A stretch of 64,000 nt of DNA from Betaproteobacteria bacterium (GCA_016194905.1 JACQAP010000021.1:328942-392941); one strand, 5' to 3'. Shown: positions 54,126 through 62,671, counted from the stretch's first letter. Program-made: numbers and translations. The notes: generated by a model from the sequence alone, not told the origin.

Positions 54126-55421
54126 CTAGCACTGCGCGCCGGGGAAGCCGCGATCGATCCAGTCCAGGCTCTTCATCCCGTCAGGCGGGTTCACGCATTT
54201 GGCCGGGAACATGCGGACTTCGGAGAATACATTGACCCCCAGAGCGGGGTCGAACTTGAGGATGGCGTAACCCGCGGGTTCGATCGCCTGGTGGCCACCG
54301 CCGATGGCCATGGCGATGTGACCGCTGGGGCTGTCGAACTCCAGCCCCTCGAACGCTGCGGCGACCTGCTCCGTGGTCGGCCAGCGGCCAGCCGCTTTGA
54401 TGGCCTTTTCGTAAGCGGCACGCAGCCCCTGCAGCGCCTGCACAAAATGGTAGGCGCCATGGGCGATGTAATCGTTCTTGGCAAGCCCATACTTCTGCCG
54501 GTACAGCGCGATGAATTCCTTGCGCAACGGGTTCTTCTCCATGTCGGGCGACACGATGCCATGCGGCCCGCGCGACCCAATCAGTACCCCCGGCGCGATA
54601 TCTTTGATGTCCGAGCCCGTGTTGTTGACGACCACCACGCTCTCTTCGAACAGCCCCCTCGCCTTGGCCTGACCGGCAAAGGTCACCAGATCGCCTCCCC
54701 AGAAACTGGTGAAGACGACAGTAGGTTTCTCCACGAGCAACTTCGAGATCTCGGCGGAATACTCGCCGGCGAACAGCTTGGGCCACAGCGCGTCGACCAC
54801 CTGTACGTCGGGCTTGAGCTTGCGCATGCTGCGTTGGAACACCTCCCACGAATCGCGGCCCCACGCGTAGTCCTGGTTGATGCCGGCGATCGTCTTCACC
54901 TCCGGGTGGATGCTCAGCACGTACCGAGCTGCGCCCACGCCGTCGATGACGGTGTGTGCGTGCGTCCGGAAAACGTAGGGATGCTTGGCTTCCTCGAACA
55001 CGCGGTCCGTCCCACAGTCGGACTCGATGGTCAGGACCTTCAGCTCGTCGGCGACCGGAGGCACGGCCAGGCAGTTGGCGCTGGAGATGTAGCCCATGAC
55101 CGCGCTCACTTTCTCGTCGAGCGCCAGGCGGCGGAACTCGGTTACGACCTTGTCGGCCGGACCCGCCTCGTCGGTGAAGACGGGCACCACTTTTACTCCG
55201 CCGATGCCGCCCTCGCGGTTAATCTTCTCGATCCAGACATCGGCGGCGTTGCGGGACGGAATGCCGAAGGGGCCGGATGCCGGTCCCGACAGGAATGCGA
55301 CTACTGCGATTTTGAGCTCTGCGGGCGCCCCAGCCACAGGGGCGGCTGGCGCACTTCCCGCGGGAATGCTAAGACCGATCGCCGCGATCAACGCGGAATG
55401 GAATCTCGAATGCCGGCTCAT
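54126..55421 (-). CDS. Liv-type ABC transporter periplasmic substrate-binding protein
   Basis: 431 residues from ATG 55421, preceded by AGGAGG. Signal peptide near residues 1-30 (MSRHSRFHSALIAAIGLSIP, cleavage after APA). The Leu/Ile/Val-binding fold: LKIAVVAFLSGPASGPFGIP near residue 36, then NREGGIGGVKVVPVFTDEAG, VSAVMGYISSANCLAVPPVA and VKTIAGINQDYAWGRDSWEV. The SGPASGPFGIP segment is like binding proteins found with aromatic or hydrophobic ligands rather than LivJ itself, so the cargo should not be assumed to be leucine. Probable first gene of the transporter set, separated from livH by repeats. Confidence 0.92.
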   Translation of the reverse strand: MSRHSRFHSALIAAIGLSIPAGSAPAAPVAGAPAELKIAVVAFLSGPASGPFGIPSRNAADVWIEKINREGGIGGVKVVPVFTDEAGPADKVVTEFRRLALDEKVSAVMGYISSANCLAVPPVADELKVLTIESDCGTDRVFEEAKHPYVFRTHAHTVIDGVGAARYVLSIHPEVKTIAGINQDYAWGRDSWEVFQRSMRKLKPDVQVVDALWPKLFAGEYSAEISKLLVEKPTVVFTSFWGGDLVTFAGQAKARGLFEESVVVVNNTGSDIKDIAPGVLIGSRGPHGIVSPDMEKNPLRKEFIALYRQKYGLAKNDYIAHGAYHFVQALQGLRAAYEKAIKAAGRWPTTEQVAAAFEGLEFDSPSGHIAMAIGGGHQAIEPAGYAILKFDPALGVNVFSEVRMFPAKCVNPPDGMKSLDWIDRGFPGAQC

Positions 55422-56414
55422 GACGCCTCCTCCCATGGAGCGACTGACCGATCGCTGGATGAAAATGCAACTCGCACTGAGCCCTTTGACGCCGCTCAGG
55501 ATAAACTCCGTGCCTTCAGCCAAGGAGTCGAAGTGCGGGTGGCCGCTCATGTTTCGACTCCGCTCCGCTCAACACGAACGGCGTACGGGCGCTCTTCCCC
55601 AGCCCGCCAGGGTCAACAGCGCGCTATTCCAATCTATCGGCTCCTCCCCAATGCGTCAAGCGAGCAGTCTTGCTGCATAGCAACGCGACGACGGAATCGC
55701 GGTTTCGGAAGAGACTACCTTGTATCGGCCGGCGATCCGGCCATCGAAAGAATGTACGCCGTCAAAGCCTAGCGTTCGTTCTCGCTCAGGGATTCCTTCC
55801 AGGCGGGCATGATGTTGGTGCCGCGTGTGCGCCCGTTGCTGATGATGTGGGGTGCGAATTGATAATCAAGCGGCCCCCGGGATCTGGAATAGGCCGTGGC
55901 AATACTGCCACCAGCCGTAATGATCAAGTTTGGCAGGGGCGGGCGCTGTTGCGCCGGCGCGTTGAGCGGGAGTCGTGGCGTTGAGCGAGCGATGCACGCA
56001 CTGCTGGTTGTAATAGCCGCGAAACATTGCCAGCTTCCTGCTGGGTGAAAGAGCTGGGGCCGAATCGCAGTGACCGCTTTAGACTGGCCCGGGTGTCTGG
56101 TTTGGGCCGACTCTTGCCGGTCACGCATGAGCGCGCAGTGCCCCGCATTGACCTGCCACGGCTAGCTCGCCTTCGAGCAGATCTGAACCGGCGTGACACG
56201 TCCTGAAACCCTAGGAACTAAGCTGCCGGACTCGCACGCAGGATGACGATGTGGCTCTGGAACGTGCCTGCGCCGGACGTATTCACTATCGTAGAAACCT
56301 GGACCAAACTTTACTGGGATGTCACCTTCTCCAGTCCCGTCCTGGATTTACCGGGAATAGCCAGCAGGTGGTTAAATACGCTCGAACGTTAATCGTCTTT
56401 TACGGAGACAGGAC
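55422..56414. other. Gene-free stretch with repeats and decayed mobile DNA
   Basis: About 990 bases without an intact gene. It holds a dispersed repeat (55476-55582, with GTTTCGACTCCG and CTCAACACGAACGG), a transposase remnant (55866-56078), and at about 56137-56210 a segment (GCATTGACCTGCC ... GTGACACGTCCTGAAACC) that recurs in altered form at 57434-57525. Small frames here have no recognisable similarity. Confidence 0.6.
55866..56078 (-). pseudogene. C-terminal remnant of a DDE integrase-type transposase
   Basis: Read on the minus strand, one frame between two stops gives a 52-residue tail with MFRGYYNQQCVHRSLNATTP, AQRAGA, then LDHYGWWQYCHGLFQIPGAA and a stop. This matches the end of integrase-core transposases (pattern YYN-x-x-R-x-H-x-SL-x-x-x-TPA, then a W-x-x-x-C-x-GL-x-Q-x-P-x-A finish). 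Everything upstream is lost, so it is a dead fragment. Confidence 0.75.
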
Positions 56415-57248
56415 ATGAGCGAAATCTATCAGATCGAAAACGTGCCGCTGTTTGCCAATCTACCATCGGCTGAGCTTGCTCCACTGAGGAAGGATGCGGT
56501 GCGGCAGCTCTACAAGGCGGGTGAGACCATTTTCAATCATGGAGACCTGCCCGAGCATCTCTATATCGTGGAAGAGGGGATTATCGACATCGTCCTGCCG
56601 GCGAAGGGTGAGGAAATCATCCTCGCCACCATCGAAGCCGGCTCTTTCTTCGGCGAGCTTTCGGTCTTCGACAGTCACCCGCGTACGGCCACGGCGCGTG
56701 CGACAGCAGACGCCAGCCTCATCTGTATTCCGCTGACTAGCATTGCCGCCCTCACCAATCGCAGCCCGATCGCAGCGCGCCAATTCATGAGCGTCATCAT
56801 CCACCGGCTGCGCACGGCCGACGAACTGCTGGCGCGCGTACAGTTGAAAAACATCAACGAGGTCATCGATGAACAAATGACGTTCGGCGAAAAAGTGGCC
56901 GACTTGGTCGCGCGCTTTGGCGGCTCCTGGATCTTCATCATCAGCTTCTGTGGCTTCTTGGTGCTCTGGATGGCTGTTAATACGGCATACTTCTTCACCT
57001 CTCCGCCCGATCCGTTTCCCTACATCTTCCTGAACCTGATCCTGTCCTGCATCGCCGCGCTGCAGGCCCCGGTCATCATGATGAGCCAGAACCGGCAGGC
57101 CATTAAAGACCGGCTGCAGGCCGATCAGGATTTCCAGATCAACATCAAAGCGGAGTTCGCGATCCAGCAGATTCACCGCAAGCTCGACGAGCTTCGCTCC
57201 GGTCTGATCCAGCACCGCCGGAACATGGAGCTGGAACAGAACGGATGA
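56415..57248 (+). CDS. Cyclic-nucleotide-binding domain fused to DUF1003
   Basis: 277 residues. The cNMP-binding domain spans about 8-125 (AGETIFNHGDLPEHLYIVEE; FFGELSVFDSHPRTATARAT, where the Gly-Glu-Leu and Arg-Thr-Ala positions form the phosphate cassette). DUF1003 covers about 160-270, with FGEKVADLVARFGGSWIFII, two membrane helices, and the family block LILSCIAALQAPVIMMSQNR. The C-terminal cytoplasmic coil is basic. ATG follows ACGGAGACAGG. Predicted as an inner-membrane protein gated by a cyclic nucleotide; no function is established. It stands alone, with non-coding sequence on both sides. Confidence 0.92.
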   Translation: MSEIYQIENVPLFANLPSAELAPLRKDAVRQLYKAGETIFNHGDLPEHLYIVEEGIIDIVLPAKGEEIILATIEAGSFFGELSVFDSHPRTATARATADASLICIPLTSIAALTNRSPIAARQFMSVIIHRLRTADELLARVQLKNINEVIDEQMTFGEKVADLVARFGGSWIFIISFCGFLVLWMAVNTAYFFTSPPDPFPYIFLNLILSCIAALQAPVIMMSQNRQAIKDRLQADQDFQINIKAEFAIQQIHRKLDELRSGLIQHRRNMELEQNG

Positions 57249-57873
57249 GTGGCCTTTCCCGGATTTACAGACCCTTGGCCAAAGCCTGCGACGCATCAAT
57301 TGAATTCACCCGGACTGTTCTGACCCAGAGTCGAGCGACGACACTCGGTCACGAAGGAACGTCGAAAACGTGAACGACCGACATGCTGACTGGAGGCCGC
57401 GAATCGGATTTGTGTCGTTCACATAGGCGCGTGCGACGTGCCGTATTGACCTGTCATTGCTGGTCTTGGTCCGAATTCCCCAAATTGGGGCAGTCCGATC
57501 CGATGTGACACGTCCCGCAACCGCGAAGACCACAGAACATGCCCAAGCGGTAGGTTATGAGTGGTAGACCGGGATCTAGTGCGGCCCCTGAACGGCTTGT
57601 TCAAGCGGATCCCGTGGATTTCATCTTCTAACTGACCAATCAGTAGTTCAGTAACTCGAAATCACAAATAATGATTTCAAACTTTCCTCGTCCTGGTGGC
57701 GCAGTCGGCGTAATGCACCCCTGCCTTTGTGGAGCAGGGCGTCGATATGCACTTATCATGCGCTACCGTAGTCAGCGATTGAAATAATCCGAAATTAAAT
57801 ACAAAATTTGCGCGAATCACGAGCGCATTTTTCCATACTCCGATTCGGGGAATGTTTCTAAGTTATTGATTGT
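57249..57873. other. Gene-free stretch between the cNMP/DUF1003 gene and tRNA-Val
   Basis: 625 bases. The first half includes a diverged copy (57434-57525, GTATTGACCTGTC ... GTGACACGTCCCGCAACC) of the sequence at 56137-56210, suggesting an old duplication. The second half (57600-57870) is AT-rich and shows no gene, RNA or strong terminator that I can support. Confidence 0.55.
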
Positions 57874-57948
57874 TGGTGGGTGGTACTGGGATCGAACCAG
57901 TGGCCCCTGCCGTGTGAAGGCAGTGCTCTACCGCTGAGCTAACCACCC
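57874..57948 (-). tRNA. tRNA-Val (anticodon CAC)
   Basis: 75 bases with encoded CCA. Acceptor GGGTGGT pairs with ACCACCC; the anticodon stem CTGCC/GGCAG encloses TTCACAC, so the anticodon is CAC, reading GUG. A second valine isoacceptor besides the UAC one at 33011. Confidence 0.95.
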
Positions 57949-57966
57949 CCCCTGTAGAGAGGCGGC

Positions 57967-57996
57967 ATTTAACCATAGCGCCCCGGCCAGGGTCAA
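57967..57996 (-). promoter_or_regulatory. Sigma-70 promoter of tRNA-Val(CAC)
   Basis: On the minus strand TTGACC (57991-57996), an 18-base spacer and TTAAAT (57967-57972), about 19 bases before the tRNA 5' end. Confidence 0.7.
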
Positions 57997-58055
57997 TTTG
58001 GGGGGCGTGCGCCAAGCCTCGGTTTGCAAGGGCCGGGGCGCGGTGGGGCATCGCG

Positions 58056-58061
58056 TACAAT
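58056..58061 (+). promoter_or_regulatory. Possible -10 of gltX
   Basis: TACAAT 36 bases before the gltX ATG, without a good -35 at the normal distance. Confidence 0.4.
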
Positions 58062-58096
58062 GGCGCCCTTTTCGTCCTGCTGCTTTCAACGTTCCG

Positions 58097-59497
58097 ATGG
58101 TCCGTACCCGTTTCGCTCCCAGTCCCACCGGCTATCTGCACATCGGCGGCGCGCGCACCGCGCTGTACTCCTGGGCCTATGCGCGCAAGACCGGCGGCAA
58201 GTTCATCCTTCGTGTCGAAGATACCGACGTCGAGAGATCCACCGAAGTCTCTACGCAGGCCATTCTGGACGCGATGGACTGGCTCGGTCTGGACTATGAC
58301 GAGGGGCCGTTCTATCAGATGCAGCGGCTCGCGCGTTATCGCGAGGTTGCGGAGAAACTGCTCGACAGCGGCAACGCATACCAGTGTTACGCCGGCAAGG
58401 AAGAACTCGATGCAATGCGCGAGGAACAGCGCGCGAAAGGCCTGAAGCCGCGCTACGACGGCCGCTGGCGGCCGGAAAACGCGAAGGGCAAAACACCGCC
58501 CCCGGGAGTGAAGCCGGTCGTGCGCTTTCGCAATCCAGATGACGGCGATGTGACCTGGGACGATTTGGTCAAGGGGTCGATTACCGTCAGCAACCACGAA
58601 CTGGACGACCTGGTCATCCTGCGCAGTGACGGTGTGCCCACTTACAACTTCGGCGTGGTGGTCGACGACTGGGACATGAACATGACGCATGTCATCCGCG
58701 GCGACGATCACGTCAACAACACACCACGGCAGATCAACATCTTCAACGCGCTCGGCGCGCCGCTGCCGCGCTTCGGCCATATTCCGATGATCCTCGGCGC
58801 CGACGGCGAGCGGCTGTCGAAGCGCCATGGCGCAGTCAGCGTGACGCAATATCCGGAAGAGGGCTACCTGCCAGAAGCACTGATAAATTATCTGGCGCGG
58901 CTCGGCTGGGGCCATGGCGACGCGGAAATGTTCACGCGCGAACAATTCGTCGAGTGGTTTTCGCTCGAGGCGGTGAGCCGTTCTCCCGCGAAATTCGATC
59001 CGGAAAAATTGAAATGGCTCAACGCGCAATACATCAAGCAGGCCGATGATGCGCGGCTCGCCGAACTAGCCGCGCCGTTCCTCAGGATTGCCGACTGCGA
59101 TCCCGCCAAAGGCCCCGATCTGCGCGCGGTTTCCGCGTTGCTCAAGGACCGGGTCGGCACCATCGAGGAACTCGCGGATGCGGCTGTGTATTTCTACCGG
59201 CAACTTCATCCGGCCGAGGAGTTACGGACGCAGTACTACACGGCGGACATCCTGCCCGCGATGAAGGCGTTGCGCGAAAAGCTGGCCTCGGCCGAGTGGA
59301 GCAGGGCGGCGTTGAGTGCGGTGATCAAGGAAATCATTACGGCGCATTCAATCAAAATGCCGAAACTGGCAATGCCGCTGCGTGTGATGCTCACGGGGAC
59401 GGCGCATACGCCGTCGATTGATGCGGTGTTGGAGTTGATCGGCAGGGAAGAGGTGCTGCGGCGAACGGATGAGGAACTGAAGCGGTATCCGGGGTAG
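58097..59497 (+). CDS. gltX: Glutamyl-tRNA synthetase
   Basis: Class I aminoacyl-tRNA synthetase of 466 residues. ATG 58097 gives [20 protein letters not shown], with the HIGH-type motif HIGG near residue 15. The KMSKS-type motif is [11 protein letters not shown] near 240. Between them VEDTDVERS and [20 protein letters not shown] are family-specific. Its tRNA-Glu substrate gene lies 3 kb downstream, with a small island between them. Confidence 0.97.
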   Translation: MVRTRFAPSPTGYLHIGGARTALYSWAYARKTGGKFILRVEDTDVERSTEVSTQAILDAMDWLGLDYDEGPFYQMQRLARYREVAEKLLDSGNAYQCYAGKEELDAMREEQRAKGLKPRYDGRWRPENAKGKTPPPGVKPVVRFRNPDDGDVTWDDLVKGSITVSNHELDDLVILRSDGVPTYNFGVVVDDWDMNMTHVIRGDDHVNNTPRQINIFNALGAPLPRFGHIPMILGADGERLSKRHGAVSVTQYPEEGYLPEALINYLARLGWGHGDAEMFTREQFVEWFSLEAVSRSPAKFDPEKLKWLNAQYIKQADDARLAELAAPFLRIADCDPAKGPDLRAVSALLKDRVGTIEELADAAVYFYRQLHPAEELRTQYYTADILPAMKALREKLASAEWSRAALSAVIKEIITAHSIKMPKLAMPLRVMLTGTAHTPSIDAVLELIGREEVLRRTDEELKRYPG

Positions 59498-59510
59498 TGG
59501 CAGTGCGAAC

Positions 59511-59548
59511 AAAATAAAACGCCACCTTCGCGGTGGCGTTTTATTTTT
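59511..59548 (+). terminator. Strong terminator of gltX
   Basis: Perfect 16-base arms: AAAATAAAACGCCACC, TTCGC loop, GGTGGCGTTTTATTTT. Usable in both directions. Confidence 0.95.
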
Positions 59549-59549
59549 C

Positions 59550-59563
59550 TGGCGTCTCCACGG
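59550..59563. repeat. Left copy of the tRNA-Glu 3'-end sequence (att-like)
   Basis: TGGCGTCTCCACGG matches 13 of 14 bases of the 3' end of tRNA-Glu (62432-62445, TGGCGTCCCCACGG) in the same orientation and, as there, directly follows a T-rich hairpin. Proposed left boundary of a 2.9-kb island. Confidence 0.5.
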
Positions 59564-59787
59564 AAGCGTGCTATGCCCACCAAAGGATAGAGTGGCGGGG
59601 CAACGGGCTCGGCTAGGGCGTTGGCGGAGTTGAGCCAAAACCGCAGAACGCCCAACCAGCCAGAAGCTTGCGAATGGCGGGCGGCAAATTATAAAAGGAT
59701 TATCATTGTCCAGATGGTTCAAGAGCGGCCAGACGCCGCCTTTCACACAACGGATATTTCAGTTACAGCGTGGAAGGAAAGATAGCG

Positions 59788-60173
59788 ATGCCGACTTGGG
59801 GCTTCGTTCTCCTTGTTGCATTACTCGTTGTGCTTTCGCCCTACGTAGCGGGGACGCTTCTACCGTATAAATTTACGGGCAAAGCTTATTTCAAGAAGTT
59901 GCTCTGGGGAGACGGCGTGGATTGGAGATCACTGCCCGACGGTTGCATTCGAGACTTCGTCGCAGATGCATTGAATTATGCAAAGTCGGTATCGTCGGCC
60001 CAGCAAGCGTGCTAATTCCGAAAGCCTACTTTAATGTTGAATTCGAACGAATGTTGAAAATCCATGCCGCAGGAATTGCAGCTTTGCTCAGGAACGAGAA
60101 TAGCGGTAATGCGTGGCGAGCACAGGAAGCTCTACTGAAAAAGCATGGCGTGCTTATTCCTACACGGAGGTAG
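59788..60173 (+). pseudogene. Small membrane protein gene, apparently frameshifted
   Basis: Frame one begins MPTWGFVLLVALLVVLSPYV (a membrane helix) and stops at 60015. The next frame carries on without overlap in sense: VLIPKAYFNVEFERMLKIHA and on to TRR at 60173. Loss of one base near 60007-60010 would join them into a protein of about 128 residues. An earlier GTG at 59770 is also possible as start. I recognise no family. Either a real mutation or a sequence error could explain it; two separate small genes are less likely. Confidence 0.45.
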
Positions 60174-60176
60174 TGA

Positions 60177-60413
60177 TGGCACGGACATTTATAAGCACTG
60201 GCGATCTTCGCTCGTGGCTGAACGCTCAATTGAAAAAGTACGATGCCTGCGATGCTTGTTACTTCGGCGCAACTATGGCGTTATCGGAAACTGATTCGGA
60301 AGGTTGTAACTGGTCAGATCACTTTTACCTGTAGCGGTCAACCGGCCGATATCTGCGCGCCCGCAGCACGGCAGATTGTGGCCGAGGCGCGAGCCGGGTT
60401 CAATATCAAGTAG
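60177..60413 (+). pseudogene. Small cysteine-rich protein gene, apparently frameshifted
   Basis: Starts MARTFISTGDLRSWLNAQLK, continues through YDACDACYFG and EGCNWSDHF, then stops early. Removing one T from the TTTT run near 60323 lets the frame continue as TCSGQPADICAPAARQIVAE and on to FNIK, ending at 60413, for about 78 residues with cysteine pairs in each half. No family recognised. It starts four bases after the preceding gene, so the two form a unit, and both carry a single-base disruption. Confidence 0.5.
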
Positions 60414-60450
60414 GCGAACTAGGCTTACCGAAATTCTTGGGGAAGATTCG

Positions 60451-61251
60451 CTAGCCTAGCAGTTCGAATGCCAAGCGATTCTTTGGGACATCTAAGACCG
60501 CTTGGTAGACAGGTAGCGGTATGGAACGCTGAGCGACCCACGACAAAACTCTATCTTTGTCGGCCTCGTCAATCTTGGCGCCAAGAATAATTGCCGAAAG
60601 CAATTCGGTTGGGAAAACCCGTGCTTCGGGGCCTCTGTCCGGCTCAAGCATTCGCCACTCGCGCTCGTGTACCCATTCCTCCGTTTTGGTCATTAGGAGT
60701 TGCTGTGCCCGCTCGTTTCGGTCATTGCCTAGCAAGTTCGGTACCGGAAGCTCTTTTACGTAGGTCACCGGCATGGCCAGTGCAAAAAACGGAGGGTCTA
60801 CCACGACTCTGAATTGAAGGCATACGCCGCTATGACTGCTCGCATAGTAGGACCACATAAGAATACTTTCTTGAGTCGAGGACAGGGAAAGAATTCCCGT
60901 GCCGTTTACTTCACGTTGAAACCCTTCGGTTACGTTGCGAATGAAAGTCGCAGGATCACCAAGTTTTCGCATCCTCTCCCGGCGCTCCTGCCGCGAGTAG
61001 CCATACTTACGCAGCAGTTGCTTTAGATTCTCCCGAAGTTCATCAGGTGATCCATCTGTACGGAATCTAATCCGGCAATCGAAAGGATCGTTGAACTTCT
61101 CGGGGGATGCAAAGTAAACCCGCGAATCAACAATTATCTGTCGTACCCATTCGGCCCGTGGCCCTACAAGATCTCGATATCGGTAAAGAAAGCCCGCACC
61201 TGAGGATTGGTCTCGGAGTTGTCGATCGTTTTCGTCGGCAGAAGGAAGCAT
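60451..61251 (-). CDS. DUF2971 domain protein
   Basis: 266 residues. The DUF2971 pattern is present: FLYRYRD near residue 21, YFASPEKFNDPFDCRIRFRT near 46-65, GILSLSSTQESILMWSYYAS near 118-137, HSGVCLQFRV, and the late WVHEREWRM. Function unknown; such genes are frequent in accessory islands and are often next to other genes of unknown function. It lies 22 bases downstream of the nuclease-like gene on the same strand, which suggests a two-gene unit. Codon and base use are more AT-rich than in the core genes around. Confidence 0.87.
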   Translation of the reverse strand: MLPSADENDRQLRDQSSGAGFLYRYRDLVGPRAEWVRQIIVDSRVYFASPEKFNDPFDCRIRFRTDGSPDELRENLKQLLRKYGYSRQERRERMRKLGDPATFIRNVTEGFQREVNGTGILSLSSTQESILMWSYYASSHSGVCLQFRVVVDPPFFALAMPVTYVKELPVPNLLGNDRNERAQQLLMTKTEEWVHEREWRMLEPDRGPEARVFPTELLSAIILGAKIDEADKDRVLSWVAQRSIPLPVYQAVLDVPKNRLAFELLG

Positions 61252-61273
61252 TACGCAAGATTATCGCGCTGAG

Positions 61274-62083
61274 CTAGCTGCGACCAGAAACGGCATACCC
61301 GATTCTGTTATCGAGTTCCAATTCACCTAAGAGCTTTGGTAGTGCGGATGCCTCAACGACCAATACCGTATTTTCCTTGGCTTCGCCAATCGATCCAAAT
61401 CCCGCTGCCCAGTCAACGGACTGAGCGAGGTTAGGCAGGTGAGATAACTGCTTCCGAAATCTGAGATACGGGACATTCTCGAAGTCTCCATGAGCGATTG
61501 TGCCTGTCTCAAGGTCTACGTCTTTCGGATCAAACTTGCACACCTCCAGTTTTGCGGTCGTGGCAATAACACTTACATACACTCTCAGCTGTGCATAGTC
61601 ATACTTTCGTAGCAAGTACGCTTCTTCTTGCGCTATGGCCTCCGTTGACGAAACGACTGAGGCCGCAATTCGTTCAAGCATGGGCCTTGCTTTGGCGTCC
61701 TGTCCTGCAACAACACAGAACTCTGATTCGTAGGAATCTGGATCTATTGGGCAGTCGATCCAGTCGAAGTATTCGGAACGTGATTTAGATAGATACGATG
61801 CCCAAAACTTGCAGTGTCTCCTTAGGCCATCTTGGGGCCGGGGCAATAGAAACTGCCACGTAGCTTCTTGGGGACGCTTGCATTCTATGTTCAGAACGAA
61901 AGTAGCATGCCGATTCTCAACCACTAAGTCGATAAAGCCCGACTCTTGGGTTCGTTCATTGGTCCATCCATGTTCCTGATGAAGAACCTTCCAACCGTGA
62001 TACTGCTTGGACGCATCAATTGCATGTGCGAGCCCAATTTGTAGAGGAAATCCGGATAGATTGATATGTTTTAACTTTTCCAT
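61274..62083 (-). CDS. Hypothetical protein with PD-(D/E)XK nuclease-like motif
   Basis: 269 residues, no named family recognised. Around residues 40-75, ESGFIDLVVENRHATFVLNI is followed by ECKR, giving an acidic residue on one strand and E-x-K on the next, the core of PD-(D/E)XK nucleases. A glutamine-rich helix with TWQFLLPRPQDGLRRHCKFW follows. No helicase or methylase neighbour is present. It is the first gene of the pair with DUF2971 and lies inside the tRNA-Glu-bounded island. Nuclease activity is an inference from the motif only. Confidence 0.6.
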   Translation of the reverse strand: MEKLKHINLSGFPLQIGLAHAIDASKQYHGWKVLHQEHGWTNERTQESGFIDLVVENRHATFVLNIECKRPQEATWQFLLPRPQDGLRRHCKFWASYLSKSRSEYFDWIDCPIDPDSYESEFCVVAGQDAKARPMLERIAASVVSSTEAIAQEEAYLLRKYDYAQLRVYVSVIATTAKLEVCKFDPKDVDLETGTIAHGDFENVPYLRFRKQLSHLPNLAQSVDWAAGFGSIGEAKENTVLVVEASALPKLLGELELDNRIGYAVSGRS

Positions 62084-62214
62084 GCATCACCAATTGTTCA
62101 GTTAACTGCGCAGACCCCGTCGAGTCTTTCCAGAATCCTGCTTAGTGCTTATTGCAACTGCCGATATTCTGACAACTAACCTTTGCGATTGCGGGACTGT
62201 TTGATGGTGGTGGA

Positions 62215-62233
62215 TGGCGTCCCCAAGGGGATT
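62215..62233. repeat. Second direct copy of the tRNA-Glu 3' end
   Basis: TGGCGTCCCCAAGGGGATT differs from the tRNA-Glu 3' end at 62432-62450 by one base out of 19, in the same orientation. The 150 bases that follow (to 62383) contain no gene I can support. Confidence 0.7.
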
Positions 62234-62383
62234 GCTCGCGGTTCATGTTGCCTCCGCGATCCGCGAATCCCTCGTAAGCGACCAAGGTCGCGCGAGGGAC
62301 CGCCGCGCCATAATGCTGCGCGGCGTCCAAGCCGACATTCACTGGATGTCGGCTTGTCGAACCGAGGGGCTCGAATCGAACCT

Positions 62384-62443
62384 GTGGGGACGCCAAATAA
62401 AAAAGCCGGCACAAGGCCGGCTGTTTTTATTTGGCGTCCCCAC
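62384..62443 (-). terminator. Terminator of the tRNA-Ala/tRNA-Glu operon within a long inverted repeat
   Basis: Inner hairpin GCCGGC-CTTGT-GCCGGC followed on the minus strand by TTTTTT. The flanks extend the symmetry: GTGGGGACGCCAAATAAAAA at 62384-62403 is the exact complement of 62424-62443, which includes the last 12 bases of tRNA-Glu. The symmetry thus contains an inverted copy of the tRNA end. Confidence 0.85.
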
Positions 62444-62507
62444 GGGGATTCGAACCCCGGTTACCGCCGTGAAAGGGCAGTGTCCTAGGCCTCTAGACGA
62501 TAGGGAC
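62432..62507 (-). tRNA. tRNA-Glu (anticodon UUC)
   Basis: 76 bases with encoded CCA. Acceptor GTCCCTA pairs with TGGGGAC (one G-T); anticodon loop CTTTCAC gives TTC. Downstream of tRNA-Ala in a two-tRNA operon. Its 3' end is repeated at 59550, 62215 and, inverted, at 62384. Confidence 0.97.
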
Positions 62508-62528
62508 TTAAGGCAGATCTTTGCTTCG

Positions 62529-62604
<76 letters not shown>

Positions 62605-62617
62605 ACGAAAGGGGCGC

Positions 62618-62646
62618 ATTATACGGGCCGGATTTCCCTCTGTAAA
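62618..62646 (-). promoter_or_regulatory. Strong promoter of the tRNA-Ala/tRNA-Glu operon
   Basis: On the minus strand TTTACA (62641-62646), a 17-base spacer and TATAAT (62618-62623), followed by a GC-rich discriminator. Confidence 0.85.
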
Positions 62647-62671
62647 GAATGGGAAACGGGTCCGTTCGACA

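Noticed and set aside
50616-55421. Calling the transporter a leucine/isoleucine/valine importer outright.
   Set aside because: Family membership is clear but the binding-protein and LivG motifs do not allow the cargo to be fixed.
54291-55772. A 493-codon plus-strand open frame.
   Set aside because: Opposite the substrate-binding protein gene, which has a signal peptide, ribosome site and family motifs.
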